From assembly GCA_000611775.1 (NCBI GenBank), contig KK106981.1, forward strand, positions 248,001 through 312,000: a DNA stretch of 64,000 nt, read 5' to 3'. The translations under genes were made by a program, and so were the position numbers. The stretch comes from Umbilicaria muhlenbergii. Taxonomy: Eukaryota > Ascomycota > Lecanoromycetes > Umbilicariales > Umbilicariaceae. Every line of letters starts with the position of its first letter. Position 1 is the stretch's first letter. The notes beneath the pieces were generated by a model. It was not told the origin of the DNA. It worked only from the letters and a program-made list of their open reading frames with translations, and ran no database searches. Shown piece after piece: positions 47,514-58,917 of this stretch.

Positions 47514-48503
47514 TGTTGGACATGGGGCGGGGGCCGGGGGGATGGGGGCATGGGGGCATGGGGGCGGTGTATATATGGAAAGGGTGGGGCTAAGTGGGCG
47601 GGAGTGGTTGGGAGTGTGTATGCTTTGGGGGAGACTTCTTAGACATTCGATGGCGGCGATCTGGATCTGTTTGAGATACGCGTCGATAGATAGAATTGAG
47701 ATATATGCAATCTGTTTCTTGTGTCGGCTTGGGCGCTTACGAGAAACTACTACTCGCTCAATAGCATTAATGTCCTGGGGCACACAGTCGTCGAGACTTT
47801 GAAATGGTGCCGACTCGGGCTGTTCAATAGGAGGCAAGGGGAATAGGTTTTGAGGCTAGGTAGGGTAAGTTGCAAGCTCCCAAACAGCAACGCCTAGTTG
47901 GCCATTTAGGAATTCGTTCAGACAGATCCCCTTCCAACATTTAATTCACACCTGCATTTAGTCCTCCACACTGGAAGGTAGATGAACTTGTTTCCAAAGT
48001 TCTGAGGCTACTCGTGGTAAGTAACAATGGTCTTCCCCCTATGCGAGACGAAATAGAGTAACAAAGACAATAACATGTTATCAAGTTTCCGGCGCTACTG
48101 TGAAGATAGTGGAATTCGACCGGCCAGTGACAACTAGCGTCTCGGGTCTCCCGACAGCTCTGACTCCATAGTCCTCTAGAGCAGCAGTCTCAGGGAATAC
48201 AGATGACCCGAAATGAGGCCTGGACAGTATCCGCAGCACAGCATGCCTCGACCTCAAGGCCTCTGTCTTGCCTCCATCACTCATGATGTTTCCGCAGTCA
48301 CACCGAACCGGGTTGCTACCAGCAACGTATCGTCAATGGGACCCCCGCAATTCATGACGCCCGTAAAGGCTCCTCTAACGAATGATGTGGAAAAGGACTG
48401 TGGAAAACAAAACATGGTCCAAGCGACAGGCGTCTTGTTGCTAGTTGGCTGTAATGGCTCGAATAGAAAGAACGATGGCCAATGGGTCGGATTTGTGCTC
48501 ATC
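47514..48503. other. Convergent intergenic region
   Basis: A G-rich 3' flank with a short GGGGGCAT repeat (about 47536-47566). No gene is recognised. Confidence 0.5.
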
Positions 48504-50021
48504 TCAGGAGAAAGGTAAGATCCGCTCTTCTACCTCCCCACCTAAGCAGGACTTGATGACATATAAGAGTATAGCCCCGGCTGGAAAGACCCATGCGGCA
48601 GCGGTGAATGCATCGCTGATACTGTGACCTACTGCGTAAATCAGGACCAGTGCAGTTGCCATGCTGCTAAAGAGTATGATGGTCGCTCCAATCATTGTTA
48701 TGTGGCGCAGGCAAACCTGTCGTACGTTAACAGTGGTATGTGGCGGGTGAGACCGCAAGTTGGTTATGCTGTGAGGTGAACCACTGTGGGCCGTGTTGTG
48801 TGCTTCATTAGCAGCAGTTCTGTCATCCTGTGCAAATTGTATGCCGCCAGAGGACATTGTTGAATCAGAAGGAACTTCGACAACAAAGGCGCTGTTGGGA
48901 AGCCGCTGTTCATTCCACCTGTGACGGAGCTCACCAGGGAAACTGCTGGGATGATCGGCAACCTTGCGCAACACTGTGGAAAGGTTCTCAGCGACCAGTG
49001 ATGACCGTTCTTGTGGGCTGAGCTTGGCAGTTCTGGTCCGATTTATGCGTCGAGTGAGCCCCTGAATACTCTCGAGACTCGACGCTTTGGTGGCTTCAAT
49101 CTGCCATGTAGAGATCCTGAGGGTTCCCCCCGAAGGCACAAGCTCATCGCTGGACTTCACCTCGCTATCAGGATCACCCGGGTCGATGACATTAGGATAA
49201 ATGTGGAAAGCTTCCAGGAAAAGAAGGCTCTCATTGTGAAAATCTTGTGGCGTACCAGTAAGCAAGTTCTCCATTACGGTCATAGTGGTCTTCCAAGTCT
49301 CCATGGAGCGGTCATAAGGACTCTTATTCAGGTTGTCGCCCATTCCATACAATGTAGCATGGCTGATGGCGTACATAAATCGTCCACGTTCCATTCTCTG
49401 CATCACATCAGCAACAAGAAGCCAGGCTCTAGCACTTGCGTCCCACTCTGCAAGTTGTTCTCTGCTTGGACTTTGCTGCCTCATCACAGCGATTGTGCAA
49501 TGACTCAGGAGTTGGTTTTGCTCATATTTGCGCGCTATTTCCTTCTTCCTTCTTTCGATAAGCTTCATCCATAAGCTGGTGGCTTTATCTCCGCTACCAG
49601 TGCGCACAATTATGCAGGTAAGGAACCAGACCTGAAGTGCGCTTGAACCTGACGTGACCGCAGCCCATAAAGAAGTTGCGTCAGACCATTCAATAATTCC
49701 AAAGTCTCCACATTCCTGAACCGCCACGAATGTAGCGCTTGCGATGTGGCACATACGCTTGCCGTATGCTTTCAACAAATTTGGAGTTGCTGGAACTACC
49801 CCTTCAAACAGGGCTCCAAGCTTTCGTGCAGTGGTGTGGGGGGTCCCTTCTTCGGCATTTGACCGTCTTTCCGTGGAGAGATAGTTCCCCAGCGCTTGAT
49901 ATTCCTCAGGTGCTTCAACCTTCAACAGGCTAAAGTCATTATCGGAATTGGTCAACAGAAGCGCGGTGACATCGTTGCTGGCCGATGCTAATGCGGCCTG
50001 AACTCTTTCGACGGCAGACAT
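48504..50021 (-). CDS. Fungal accessory-family protein with C-terminal membrane helices
   Basis: A single exon of 505 residues. The N-terminal half matches a pattern I recall from many uncharacterised proteins of plant-associated and other Pezizomycotina: the start VERVQAALASASNDVTALLL, then APEEYQALGNYL, the motif EEGTPHTTARKLGALF, PNLLKAYGKR, TSLWAAVTSG and EQLAEWDASARAWL. That family is patchily distributed and of unknown function. Here two hydrophobic helices follow at the C-terminus (TMIGATIILFSSMATALVLIY and AFTAAAWVFPAGAILLYVI), suggesting membrane anchoring with a large soluble N-terminal domain. There is no signal peptide. The flanks are gene-poor, consistent with accessory status. 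Confidence 0.75.
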   Translation of the reverse strand: MSAVERVQAALASASNDVTALLLTNSDNDFSLLKVEAPEEYQALGNYLSTERRSNAEEGTPHTTARKLGALFEGVVPATPNLLKAYGKRMCHIASATFVAVQECGDFGIIEWSDATSLWAAVTSGSSALQVWFLTCIIVRTGSGDKATSLWMKLIERRKKEIARKYEQNQLLSHCTIAVMRQQSPSREQLAEWDASARAWLLVADVMQRMERGRFMYAISHATLYGMGDNLNKSPYDRSMETWKTTMTVMENLLTGTPQDFHNESLLFLEAFHIYPNVIDPGDPDSEVKSSDELVPSGGTLRISTWQIEATKASSLESIQGLTRRINRTRTAKLSPQERSSLVAENLSTVLRKVADHPSSFPGELRHRWNEQRLPNSAFVVEVPSDSTMSSGGIQFAQDDRTAANEAHNTAHSGSPHSITNLRSHPPHTTVNVRQVCLRHITMIGATIILFSSMATALVLIYAVGHSISDAFTAAAWVFPAGAILLYVIKSCLGGEVEERILPFS

Positions 50022-51927
50022 CGAGATCGAAAGTAATGATGGCTCGTACGAATCTCTACCTGTAAAAGACTGCGTACCATGAGTGACAGTTGTCGCATCT
50101 TGCGTTAGGACTCTGACCTCAAGCCTGGCTTTCCCACAAGAGCTAGTCCTATCATTCGCACTATCTCAGCATCGCTATCAGAGAGAAACTTCCAGGTGGC
50201 ATAGGATGTGAAGCCACGAGGCTCATTCTGGCTGGAGCATCGAAGCTGGAGCCTTGTCAAGCAAGTGGCGAGATTTTACGGCAAGTCCCTCATGTTGTCA
50301 CACTAGCACAGCCATGACGACAAGGAGATCAATTGGACCTCTCTACCACACACATGTAAAAAAGTCTCATGGATTGGGGGAAGAAATTAGCATCATTCAA
50401 CGAAAATTCTTTAAACGCAGCATTATCAGACCGTTTCCCAAGTCTACTCGCGAATTAGTCTGGACCTCTAACAAAAGAACAGTACCATTATCTCAAACAC
50501 TCACAATTGCACACATCAGCAGCTGTTCGAGTTACCTGCGTTGAGGGATGTAACCGTTGTTCTGCAGGTTGCCGCGATCCTAGGCGACGTTAATACACCA
50601 ATTGAAATCCAGTGAAGCCGTTCGGTTGGCACTCAGTAGGGCGAGCGAGAGTATGAATGATACTATCCATTAGACGTCGTGGGCAAAATGCGTTCCTTAC
50701 AGCATACATGGGTCTGCCAGACGGCGGGACCCTCCGACCTGTCTTGATAAGGTTATATAGATTTGTTGTAAGCATTCCCTTCATACCACCATGTAGCCCA
50801 CCCCATTCGCGTTCCACCGATTATCAGTCAGCTACAGTATCATCGAGTCTGTTCCAGCACCCTCCAGTGTCTCTTCTCAGCTTCGGGCGGACTTACAGAG
50901 GACAACCCCAAGTCCACTATGCAGACATAGTACCCAATAACAAACCCAAATAGCCGCCAAGCAACAAAGCTGCTCCAGGTCCCAATATTCATTGAAACTG
51001 ATCTCTAGAGCAATCCCCAAAATCCCTAATCCTAAGGACACGGCTTATCGTCAAATGTTGGATAGAGTTGGGAATATACCATTGAAAATACCACAATCGT
51101 GGATTGGACCGTCAATATGGCGGTGATGATGTCTGCAGCGACTGGGCTGACTGTTCACTACGTTGTTATCCGTTAGCCATTCACACCATCGTATTAATTT
51201 GCCATATAATCTCTCATAGGCGCAGAGAGGAAAAGCTCAAGGACAATCTTTACCGTGATAGAGGTGGTAATGATGACTGTCGTTGTTCAAGTGACTGTGG
51301 CCCTGGTTGAAGGCGATATGAAACACGAGCAAGCGCTGCTAATGCGACTGAGAGGAAGAGTTCCAAAGGACGACTGGAGACAGGGAGAGGTGGTAGATTC
51401 ATCTCGCTTTGACAGTGGTGAGGAAACATAGATCGCTGATTGGGCCGCAGTCACCGTATCAAGTCTGTAATTGATATTCAGTACTCTCGTACTGATAATG
51501 TAGGGACAAAGATGGGACACACTTGCGTCTGGCAGATAGCTTCTGATGATGCTAGTAGTAGTGCTGAAATTCGAGTACCTTGCTCCTTCACAACAGCACC
51601 CCACCCGACCAGAATGGGCAATGCTCATGAACAGTGTGACTGACATAGCATGACCAAGCAGCTGGTCTAGCTGAAAAGACTGCATCACAGTAAGAGTCGA
51701 TGATAATGGGATGAAAGGAACCATTTGCTTGAACAAGATTGAAGTTTCTTAAAGAAAAATATAATTAAGCTCGAACAATATTCTCAATATATTCCAACAT
51801 ATTTGTACAAACAAAAACCCTTCCTACTCCCTTATCTAGAAGACAAATTTAAAAAACGAACATATCTTCACCAAGCTCATTCCCCAATCGCCCCCACCTC
51901 CCCGAACACAAACGAAAGCAACCTTCC
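50022..51927. other. Gene-poor 1.9 kb interval
   Basis: Only short frames without protein character; the longest, 51287-51736 minus, is Ser/Thr-rich with no domain. An AT-rich stretch at 51745-51860 is probably the 3' flank of the next minus-strand gene. Confidence 0.45.
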
Positions 51928-52676
51928 CTAGGCGAAAGTGCTCAAATACAGTCTAATACACACACAATTCGGGTTAGCCGCCGTAAGCCGTGCCTGCAAC
52001 AAGATATGATTGCCCGTCGATCCAGCCCGATCGTTGCTCTGACAGAAGGCAGCATAGCCTCCCGCATTCAGCTCATACTTCGACTCCATGCATCCATCGC
52101 TCGCCGTCACGTTGGCGAAATGGTAGTCCGTCGTCGCCGTCGTGCTCCATTGGATATGTCTCGCTCCGGCCGCCACTCCCGGATGGCTGATGTAGTACAG
52201 TAAACCTTGGTTATAACGAATTCCGACTTAACGAATGTCGGCTTTTAACGAATTAGAACCCACTTCTTCCCGGTTTTTGTATGTAAAATAACGAATGTCT
52301 CGCTACTTAGAATATTCGTTAATTCTCGTTGAAACTTTGCGGGTATTCGTTATACCCAAGTTGGAATTTGACCACCTAAATCCTTGAAAGCACTGCAGGG
52401 TGACCTTAGTAAGCTGAGTCTGCAGGGCTGAGCACCTCTGAGTAGGGGGGTTTTGGGTGCTGCTGGCGTGCCCAGACATGCCAAGCTTCTGGTCATAACG
52501 AATACTTGTATATAACGAATGTTTTACTTCCAAACCGGCATTCGTTATAACCAAGGTTTACTGTAGTAGTATCCGTAATTCACCGAGTACAATTGCTTTT
52601 GCGAGGTGATGATGAAGATTCCTTTCGTGCCGGGGGCGTTGATGTTGTCGAATGGGAGTTGAAGCCGTTCTAGCGG
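51928..52676 (-). pseudogene. Small gene split by a MITE
   Basis: Read on the minus strand, 52676-52566 encodes a well-formed segment (LQLPFDNINAPGTKGIF then SQKQLYSVNYGYY). It is interrupted by the MITE at 52198-52563 exactly at a TA. The same frame resumes at 52195-51928 (YISHPGVAAGARHIQWS through MESKYELNAGGYAAFC to a stop after CIRLYLSTFA). Removing the element and one TA restores one frame without loss, so the insertion is in coding sequence. An acceptor-like CCGCTAG at about 52677-52683 suggests one upstream exon, not identified. The family is unknown; the three cysteines and the composition hint at a small secreted or surface protein. Unless the MITE is spliced out, this allele is dead. 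Confidence 0.7.
52198..52563. mobile_element. Pogo/Fot1-like (Tc1-mariner) MITE
   Basis: A 366 bp element with 24 bp perfect terminal inverted repeats starting CAGTAAACCTTGGTTATAAC, flanked by the TA target duplication (52196-52197 and 52564-52565). Subterminal TAACGAATG words recur in both orientations. There is no transposase; this is a non-autonomous element mobilised in trans. Perfect ends imply a recent insertion. Confidence 0.92.
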
Positions 52677-53498
52677 CCAAGACAGGTAGCAGAGGTGGAG
52701 AAGAGTTTTCTTGTGTAATCAATGAACTCGAGACTATGGCCAGGCATGATAGTGGTGCCCCTGACGAAGGCAGTAATGAGATATGGTCGCATGCAGTTGG
52801 TCAAGAGTGTGTAAGAACAAGAAGATTTGAGAAGATCCCGGAAGATCTTCTCAATTGATTGTCTGCAGATAGAGGGCGGAGACTTCGTATGTCATATACC
52901 AGAGATGTTGTGTTCAGGCGAGGTAGTGAAACAAAAAGAAGAGCAGGTCATAAGTTTTACAGAAGGGAAGAAAATTGGATTTTTCAAGACATGTTGTCGC
53001 AGTGACTCCTCTCGGTTGCCTTCACGCGAAAATGCCACGAAATCTGATTCCTCCCAGGGGCTGCTTGGCACCACTTACAGGCAGAAGTTCGAACATGGTC
53101 TTGAACAACAATGATCGGTCGAGGCTGAAGCCTGTGGCAATCGGATGCGTAGATACTCATCGTTACTTTGATGTCGTTGTGTGGTTCAGGTTTCACTTGA
53201 AGTTTGGCTTGGCTAAAAATACAAACGACTCGTACTCGTAGGGCTGTCGAGGCACCCCGTGGGCCACCATTGGCTCGCGTAACTAGCGCGTAGTTGCTGA
53301 TTCAACTAGATCGAGGCTGAGCGATTTCCTGCTGCCTTGCGCTTAAGTGGCAACGTCACCCCCTCGACTCAACCTCACCTTTGTCACCCTCCTCTCCCAC
53401 CTATTCTCTCTATTGTTCATCTGTTTTCGTTTTGGACGCACCATCCTTCCAACACAAGTTCACTATCAGCCCTTTCGAGACTTTCAAATACCGTCGCG
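52677..53498. other. Intergenic
   Basis: Upstream of the MITE-split gene (its first exon is probably here, not identified) and promoter of the membrane-protein gene, with a CT-rich leader from about 53350. Confidence 0.45.
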
Positions 53499-54747
53499 AT
53501 GTTGCATACAGCCGTCGTCAACCACCTCGTGCGTCGCACGTACGAGGAGGCGACGCAAGAATGGACCGTGGCACCTTTTGACAACGACGTCAAGACCTTT
53601 CAACTCCCGACATGGGCCCTCGCCATGCTTACAATCACCGGCTTGCTTTACTTCTTAGTCATGGCCGGCGTACGTCCTCTCCTCCCCACTTCCAGAACAC
53701 AGTCAGAGTCTAACATCTCACGAACAGGTCGAGTACACCTACGGCACAGTCGTCGCCACCCTCGCCATGGTCGAAACCCCAACCGCCGTCGCCATCATCA
53801 AGACCGAAGCCACCGACTCCGACGACCCCGACGCCCCCCTCCTCACCCCCGGGGAAAAAGCCTCCGAGAAAACCCCCCTCGCAGAACCCGAGCTCCTCCT
53901 CCTTAAAACCGCCCCCATAACCTCTAGTTTCCGCACCACCCTCCGCCACCTCCGCGCCCACGCCGGTCGGCTCTCCCTCCTCCGCGGCGCCAAAGCCGCT
54001 TTAGCATTCCACATGCTGCACTTCGTCCTCACCAACATCGCCATGATCGTCTTCGGTCGGCAGCGTACCCTCGAGCCCGTGGCCGCCTGGATCGCAGCCG
54101 TAGTTCTCACCCGCATCAACATGACCTGGACGCACATCATCATCTCGGAGAACTCCTCAAAGCGCTGGTGGCTGCGTCTGCCCAGCTTCCAAAGCGTGCG
54201 CAAGACCGTCCCCGCCATGGCGTTGTGGGCGACGGCCCAGCAACTCACGATCGTGATGCCGCGCATGCTGTTTCAGAACTTCGGCTTGACCAGATACTTC
54301 GAGGACCCGGAGAGCTGGGGAGCACTTCCGGAGGAAGGTCGTATCGACGTTCTGAACCACATGTTCCTCGTCTGCGCCGTTGCTTTCGCCATTGAAGTCT
54401 TGATCCTACTTCCTGCAACCGTGACTCTCAAGCGGGTGCAGGCGTCACAACTCCCGGAGGATGTCGACGGTATTGTGCCCTTTGACCGCACTTTTGGCGG
54501 ACGCGTCGTGGCTGAGTCTGCGGGCGGGACGGGCGTGTTGGGACTTCTTGAGGCGTGGAGGAGCTTTGATTGGGCGGCTCGGGTTCGGTTGGTTAAGATT
54601 TATCTTAAGACGGGCGCTATCCAGGCGGCTGTTAGTGTTCTGTTCCTTGGGGTTGTTTATGGAGAGTTGAGGTTTATTATGGGGGATTCGTTGGATAAGA
54701 TGGTGGTGGCTTATGCGGGGCGGGTCAATGATCAGTCGCACACCTGA
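53499..54747 (+). CDS. Conserved-looking multi-pass membrane protein, function unknown
   Basis: Exons 53499-53669 and 53728-54747 join in phase 0 (GTACGT..AACAG) to 396 residues. The first helix is TWALAMLTITGLLYFLVMA (about 38-57) and a second hydrophobic stretch (TVVATLAMVETPTAVAII) begins exon 2. An acidic/Pro loop with a run of leucines (LLLLKTAP) follows, then further membrane segments around AFHMLHFVLTNIAMIVF, VAAWIAAVVLTRINMTW, MFLVCAVAFAIEVLILLPATV and AAVSVLFLGVVYG. The soluble piece RWWLRLPSFQSVRKTVPAM lies between helices. It resembles fungal proteins often mislabelled as a ubiquitin carrier; I see no E2 motif. It has no obvious operonic or cluster context. Confidence 0.75.
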
Positions 54748-55440
54748 TTGCGTCGAGTGCATGTTGTGGCGATGGGTTGTGATATGTCTGAGACATGTCT
54801 TGTCGGTTGGAGGGTGGGTCGAAGGATGGGCAAGGAATCTGCCTGGTGTCATGGTTGTGCAGTGGGGATTGGGCTTCTACACTATTGCTAGGTATCGTCG
54901 GCGGGAACAACTTGGCGTGGTGTGGAACTGGTATGGCGCTGTAGAACGGTACCGGCACGGGCGTATGCGGTGGAGGAATAGGAATATGATGCTTGTACGC
55001 GTAGGATAACTGCTTTCACCTAGAGACAACGGACATTGAGAAGGGTGTCTTGAGTGATGATCACTAAAGTCTTCGAGTGCGATTACTGTAGTGCATGAGT
55101 AGTTGTTCTGCTCAGAGTATAGTCAACCATGAGCTACGGAGCACGACGTCTTAAGAGTCATCGACCATGTTTCCAGCTACCTCGCTTACATGTATGCCAA
55201 TTCTACTGCCTTCCATATCATCACCTGCATCGCCACCAACTCCCTCCATCATCGTCATTGTCATCCTCCTCCCGGAGCTCCTACCCTATCCATGCTGTTA
55301 CCACATCCCGGCACCCACCCCCCTCCCTCTCCACCCGCAAATCATAAGATTTCATAACTTCATCCTCGTCTCCACTTTCCAGTACCTTTCCCCCGTCCGT
55401 TTCACGCGTTCTAAACCCGCAAAACTATAAACCATAACCC
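54748..55440. other. Convergent intergenic region
   Basis: 3' flanks of two convergent genes with a CT-rich patch at about 55200-55330. No gene is recognised. Confidence 0.5.
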
Positions 55441-57292
55441 CTACGAATGCCGCTTACTCATGCCCAACCCGTTTCGGATATGATCCTCGTGCTTGACGAC
55501 GGCCAGGGGCAGGGCAGTGCCGACGCCGAAGAAGACGAAGAATGCCCATTTCCTAGGCGATGTCAGAGTTGTGAATGATGGCTTGAAATGGGGGGAGGGT
55601 TTGAGATGGGGATGGATGAGTGTGGATGAATGAACAGAGTGGGAGCGCGAGACGCAGAAGTGTTGTGGTCTTGGGGAGTGGGAGAGGGAGATCAGATGTG
55701 CTGCAACGTACCATCTGAACGGATTGATAGCGACACAGAAAACGAACCAATAGATCAGTTCGCTGTAGGTGAAGAAGTCGAACGCTGGCACACCACCCAT
55801 CAGCTCTGTCCGGTCCGTTCTCTTTATTCTCAAAGGGGAAGATAAAACAAGTACACTCACCCCCACCAGGCGCCTTGGCCTTGATCCAGCGCGTCATATC
55901 AATCCACCGCTTCATCCACGCCTCCTGCGGCCGCGCCAGCGGATCCACCAAAAACATCAGCAGCAGCCGCGTATAGATGCCGATGTGATAGTTCCCGACC
56001 GTGCCGATGGCGTTGACGTAGGTGCAGTTGTTCGCGCAGATACTGACCTGCTCTTCTTAATCAAACCTGCCCAAAACACACAACCAGGGCGATTCACGAA
56101 CCTCTTGGGGCGGGAAGACTTGCAGATACCAATTCGGCGGTTGGTAAGGATCTTGGAACACGTGGTCCGGCAGGAACGATAGACTGGGACGATGGAACCC
56201 CGTCGCCATGATGACCATGTCGCCTTTCACTTCTTCTTCCCGCCCGGGCCCGCCTTTCGGAACGCCTTTCGCGCGGCGGTTGAACCGGATGCCGTGTTCG
56301 GTAAAGCCGACGATTTCGCCGCGCAGCCATTCGGCGTGGCCTTCGCGGATCTGGTGGAAGATGTCCGAATTCACCATCGGCGTCCCCATGAACAAGCCTT
56401 GTTTCGTCGGCGCCAGATCCTTCAGATCGCGGTAGAAGAAGAGGCGAAGCAGACCCTCGGGGATCCAAGAGAAGATGGTTTCTTCGCCGAAGACGTTGAG
56501 CGCGAGGAGGATGTCGACGAAGGCGTTACGGGGGATGATCCATTTGTCGGAGCGGGCGAGCACGGCCGTCGTGGCGGCGTTGGTATGGACGACGAATTCG
56601 AGGGCTTCGACGGCGGAGGCGCCGCCGCCGACAATCAGGACTTTTTTGCCGTCGGCGGTCTTGCCGTCGAGGTGGGAGGAGTGGAAGATTTCGCCTCGGA
56701 AGACTTCTTGGTTGGGGATATGGGGAATCTTCGGCTCGCCGCAGGTTCCGACGGCGGCCATGACGCCGTCGAAACGGCCGTTGGAGGGGTCGTTGATGAG
56801 CCAGCGGCCTTGCTTGTCTTTGTAGACGGAGGTGACGCGGGTGTTGAATTTGGTGCGGTCTTGGAGGCCGTATTGTTTCCAGAGTTGGGTGATTTGCGAG
56901 ACGATTTGTTGGCGGTCGGGGTAGCCGGTGGCCCATTGGATGGAGGGGAAGAAGCGGTACATGATGCTGTGGATTTGGAGGCCGCTGGTGTTGTTGACTC
57001 GCTGCACGGGCGGGTTAGCAAAGGCTCTGTTTGGTAGATTTGTGAGAGAAATATGACTGACACTCCATATCCCTCCCAGATTCTTCTCGTCTCCTGCCTC
57101 GAAGATAGTGACGTCAAACCCATGACCGACACAATGAGCCGCAGCTGAGACTCCTGTCAAGCCGGCCCCAATGACTGCGATACGGGGTCTGCTGAGCACG
57201 GCGTTGGGAGGTGGTGGTTTTGGTGAGAGAAGCTTGTCCAGCACCCACTGGATCAATCCGTAGATCCATTGGACAAGACCCATTTCCGCCAT
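55441..57292 (-). CDS. Flavin-containing monooxygenase (FMO-like, membrane-anchored)
   Basis: An FAD- and NADPH-dependent monooxygenase; substrate unknown. Five exons, 57292-57062, 57001-56102, 56047-55861, 55805-55712 and 55552-55441, give 507 residues. After a hydrophobic/aromatic N-terminus (GLVQWIYGLIQWVLDKLL) come the FAD motif IGAGLTG (about 41-47), an FMO-like EIFHSSHLDG, the NADPH motif GGGASAVE and the second-site ATGFHRP. The C-terminus has another hydrophobic stretch (WAFFVFFGVGTALPLAVV) and a basic end. Intron 1 is 60 bp, in frame and stop-free. Skipping its removal would insert 20 residues between GGIWS and RVNNTSG, where family members are continuous, so splicing is favoured. 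No biosynthetic partner genes adjoin it. Confidence 0.9.
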
Positions 57293-57851
57293 CGTATTTG
57301 ACTAGTTGTCGGGCGGATTGTGGGGTTGTGCTTGGTTGGTCCTTGGGGGAGCTTGAAGCTTTGAAGCTTCTCAGCTTTGGGGGGCTCATCTTGTCCAAAG
57401 CAACATGTCGAGCATGTGAAAGCCGGCACGGCCGGGGGCCCCTGAAGATCACGCTTAAGGGCCCGGAGCACGTCGGCCCGTGCCGAGGAAGCACCTTTGC
57501 TCACGGGCCGTCCTTGGGCTGCTGAGGCGAATACTCATATACCACACGTTAATGAATTGTGTTAGAGAATACCGGGCAGGCGAACTGTTACACAAAGTGG
57601 CAGGTTTAGAGCAGATCAACCGTGAGATATTTCCCCTCCATCGTAGTCTCCTGGTACCCGAAGGAAACCAACTCGCCGCCCAGGCATACATGTGCCAGTG
57701 ACATGATACAGTTACCCGATGCAAAAACCCCACAAGAAGTCCAAGATCCTTGACCCCCCTCCCTCCCAATATATACAGGCCTCCCCCTCCTCTTCCCTCC
57801 CCTCCCCTCCCGTAAAAACCACTTTTCCAAAACCAGACCCTCAATCCAAAC
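57293..57851. other. Upstream of the FMO gene, 3' flank of the GPI-protein gene
   Basis: No gene is recognised. A C-rich/AT-poor stretch lies next to the GPI-protein end. Confidence 0.5.
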
Positions 57852-58917
57852 TCAACTCCAACCCACAGACCCACGCCCAAGAAATCCAAACCTCCCAAAC
57901 CCACCACCCACAGTAAACATCACAGTCCGCACAGCACAACCGCCACAATCCCCATCCCCACCCACCCCACCAGCCCCCCCCTTCTTCGCGCCCCCTGTCG
58001 CCGCCACCGCCTTCGTATACGTCTCCGTCACAGCCGGCACCGTCGTCCCCGGAATCGTACTCCCCGGCTGCGTCGTCGCCACCACGACCGTACTCCCTCC
58101 GACCTGACTCGTGACCGTAACCGTCTGCGCCGGCACCGTCGACGGCATGACCGTCGTCCCCGGGATCGTCGTCGTATAAGTGGCCTCGCCGCCGAGTTCG
58201 CTGGCGGGGATGGCGGAGCCGACGCCGGCGCTGGTGTAGGGGGTGGGGAGGGTGAGGGTGGCGGTGTTGGGGGCCGCGGAGGGGGAGGCGCTGTAGATGT
58301 TGCCCGAGGCGCCGTTCGGGGAGGTGTAGTTGCCGGTGAGGAGGTTGAGGGTGGTGGAGTCGGAGGCGGTGTAGGCGCCCGTGGTTAGGGTGCCGTAGGA
58401 GCCGTCGGAGAGGTAGAAGTTTGTGGTGAAGTGGTCCTGAGAGGGCGATGGTATGTTAGGAGGGTGGAGTGGGTGGGAGGGAGGGAAAACGAGAAGGGGG
58501 AAGGCGGGGCGGGGGTAGGCTTACATAGCAGAAGGGTGCATTTATGTTGGCTAGGGTTAGGCACGTAGTGCCCTCGGCGCCTGGGGGATGATTAGATTCT
58601 TGTCTGATGTAACTAATATGAGGGGGGGTTGATGTACAGCAAACAGTCGCGGATGATGACCTTATTCCTAGGGGGCCGGCGAGATCTAGTGCACCTCTCT
58701 TGCTAAACTTCACACCATTGATAGAATCGAGAACGTCAACATATAATCCTGACAAGGCACCGCCGACAGCAGGGATGGCGGTGGATGTAGCGCCTGATGG
58801 GCTGCATTTGCTGTAGTTGCTGCCACAGTTCTGCCTTGCCCCGAGTTGGGTGGGGTTTGCGTTGGCTGTCGAGGTGATGCAGGCAACAAGTGCAAGAAGC
58901 AGGGTGGTGGACTGCAT
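57852..58917 (-). CDS. Secreted Ser/Thr-rich, probably GPI-anchored surface protein
   Basis: Exons 58917-58638, 58580-58525 and 58436-57852 join to 306 residues. A signal peptide (1-20) is followed by a domain with about six cysteines (RQNCGSNYSKC, TVCCAEGTTCLTLANINAPFCY). DHFTTNFYLSDGSYGTL and a long Ser/Thr/Pro/Val repeat-like region (TTIPGTTVMPSTVPAQTVTVTSQ) typical of O-glycosylated wall proteins follow. In the annotated frame the tail is Gly-rich and not hydrophobic. One base less in the eight-base C run at 57974-57981 would instead give KKGGLVGWVGMGIVAVVLCGL-stop (stop at 57922-57920), a textbook GPI signal. A homopolymer error or polymorphism is therefore likely. The fold and role are unknown. 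Confidence 0.8.

Noticed and set aside
51287-51736. 149-codon minus-strand ORF
   Set aside because: Ser/Thr-rich without a motif; no signal peptide or neighbours to support it.
56192-57037. 281-codon plus-strand ORF
   Set aside because: Antisense shadow of the FMO gene, Asp/Glu/Gly/Val composition typical of a reversed GC-rich exon.
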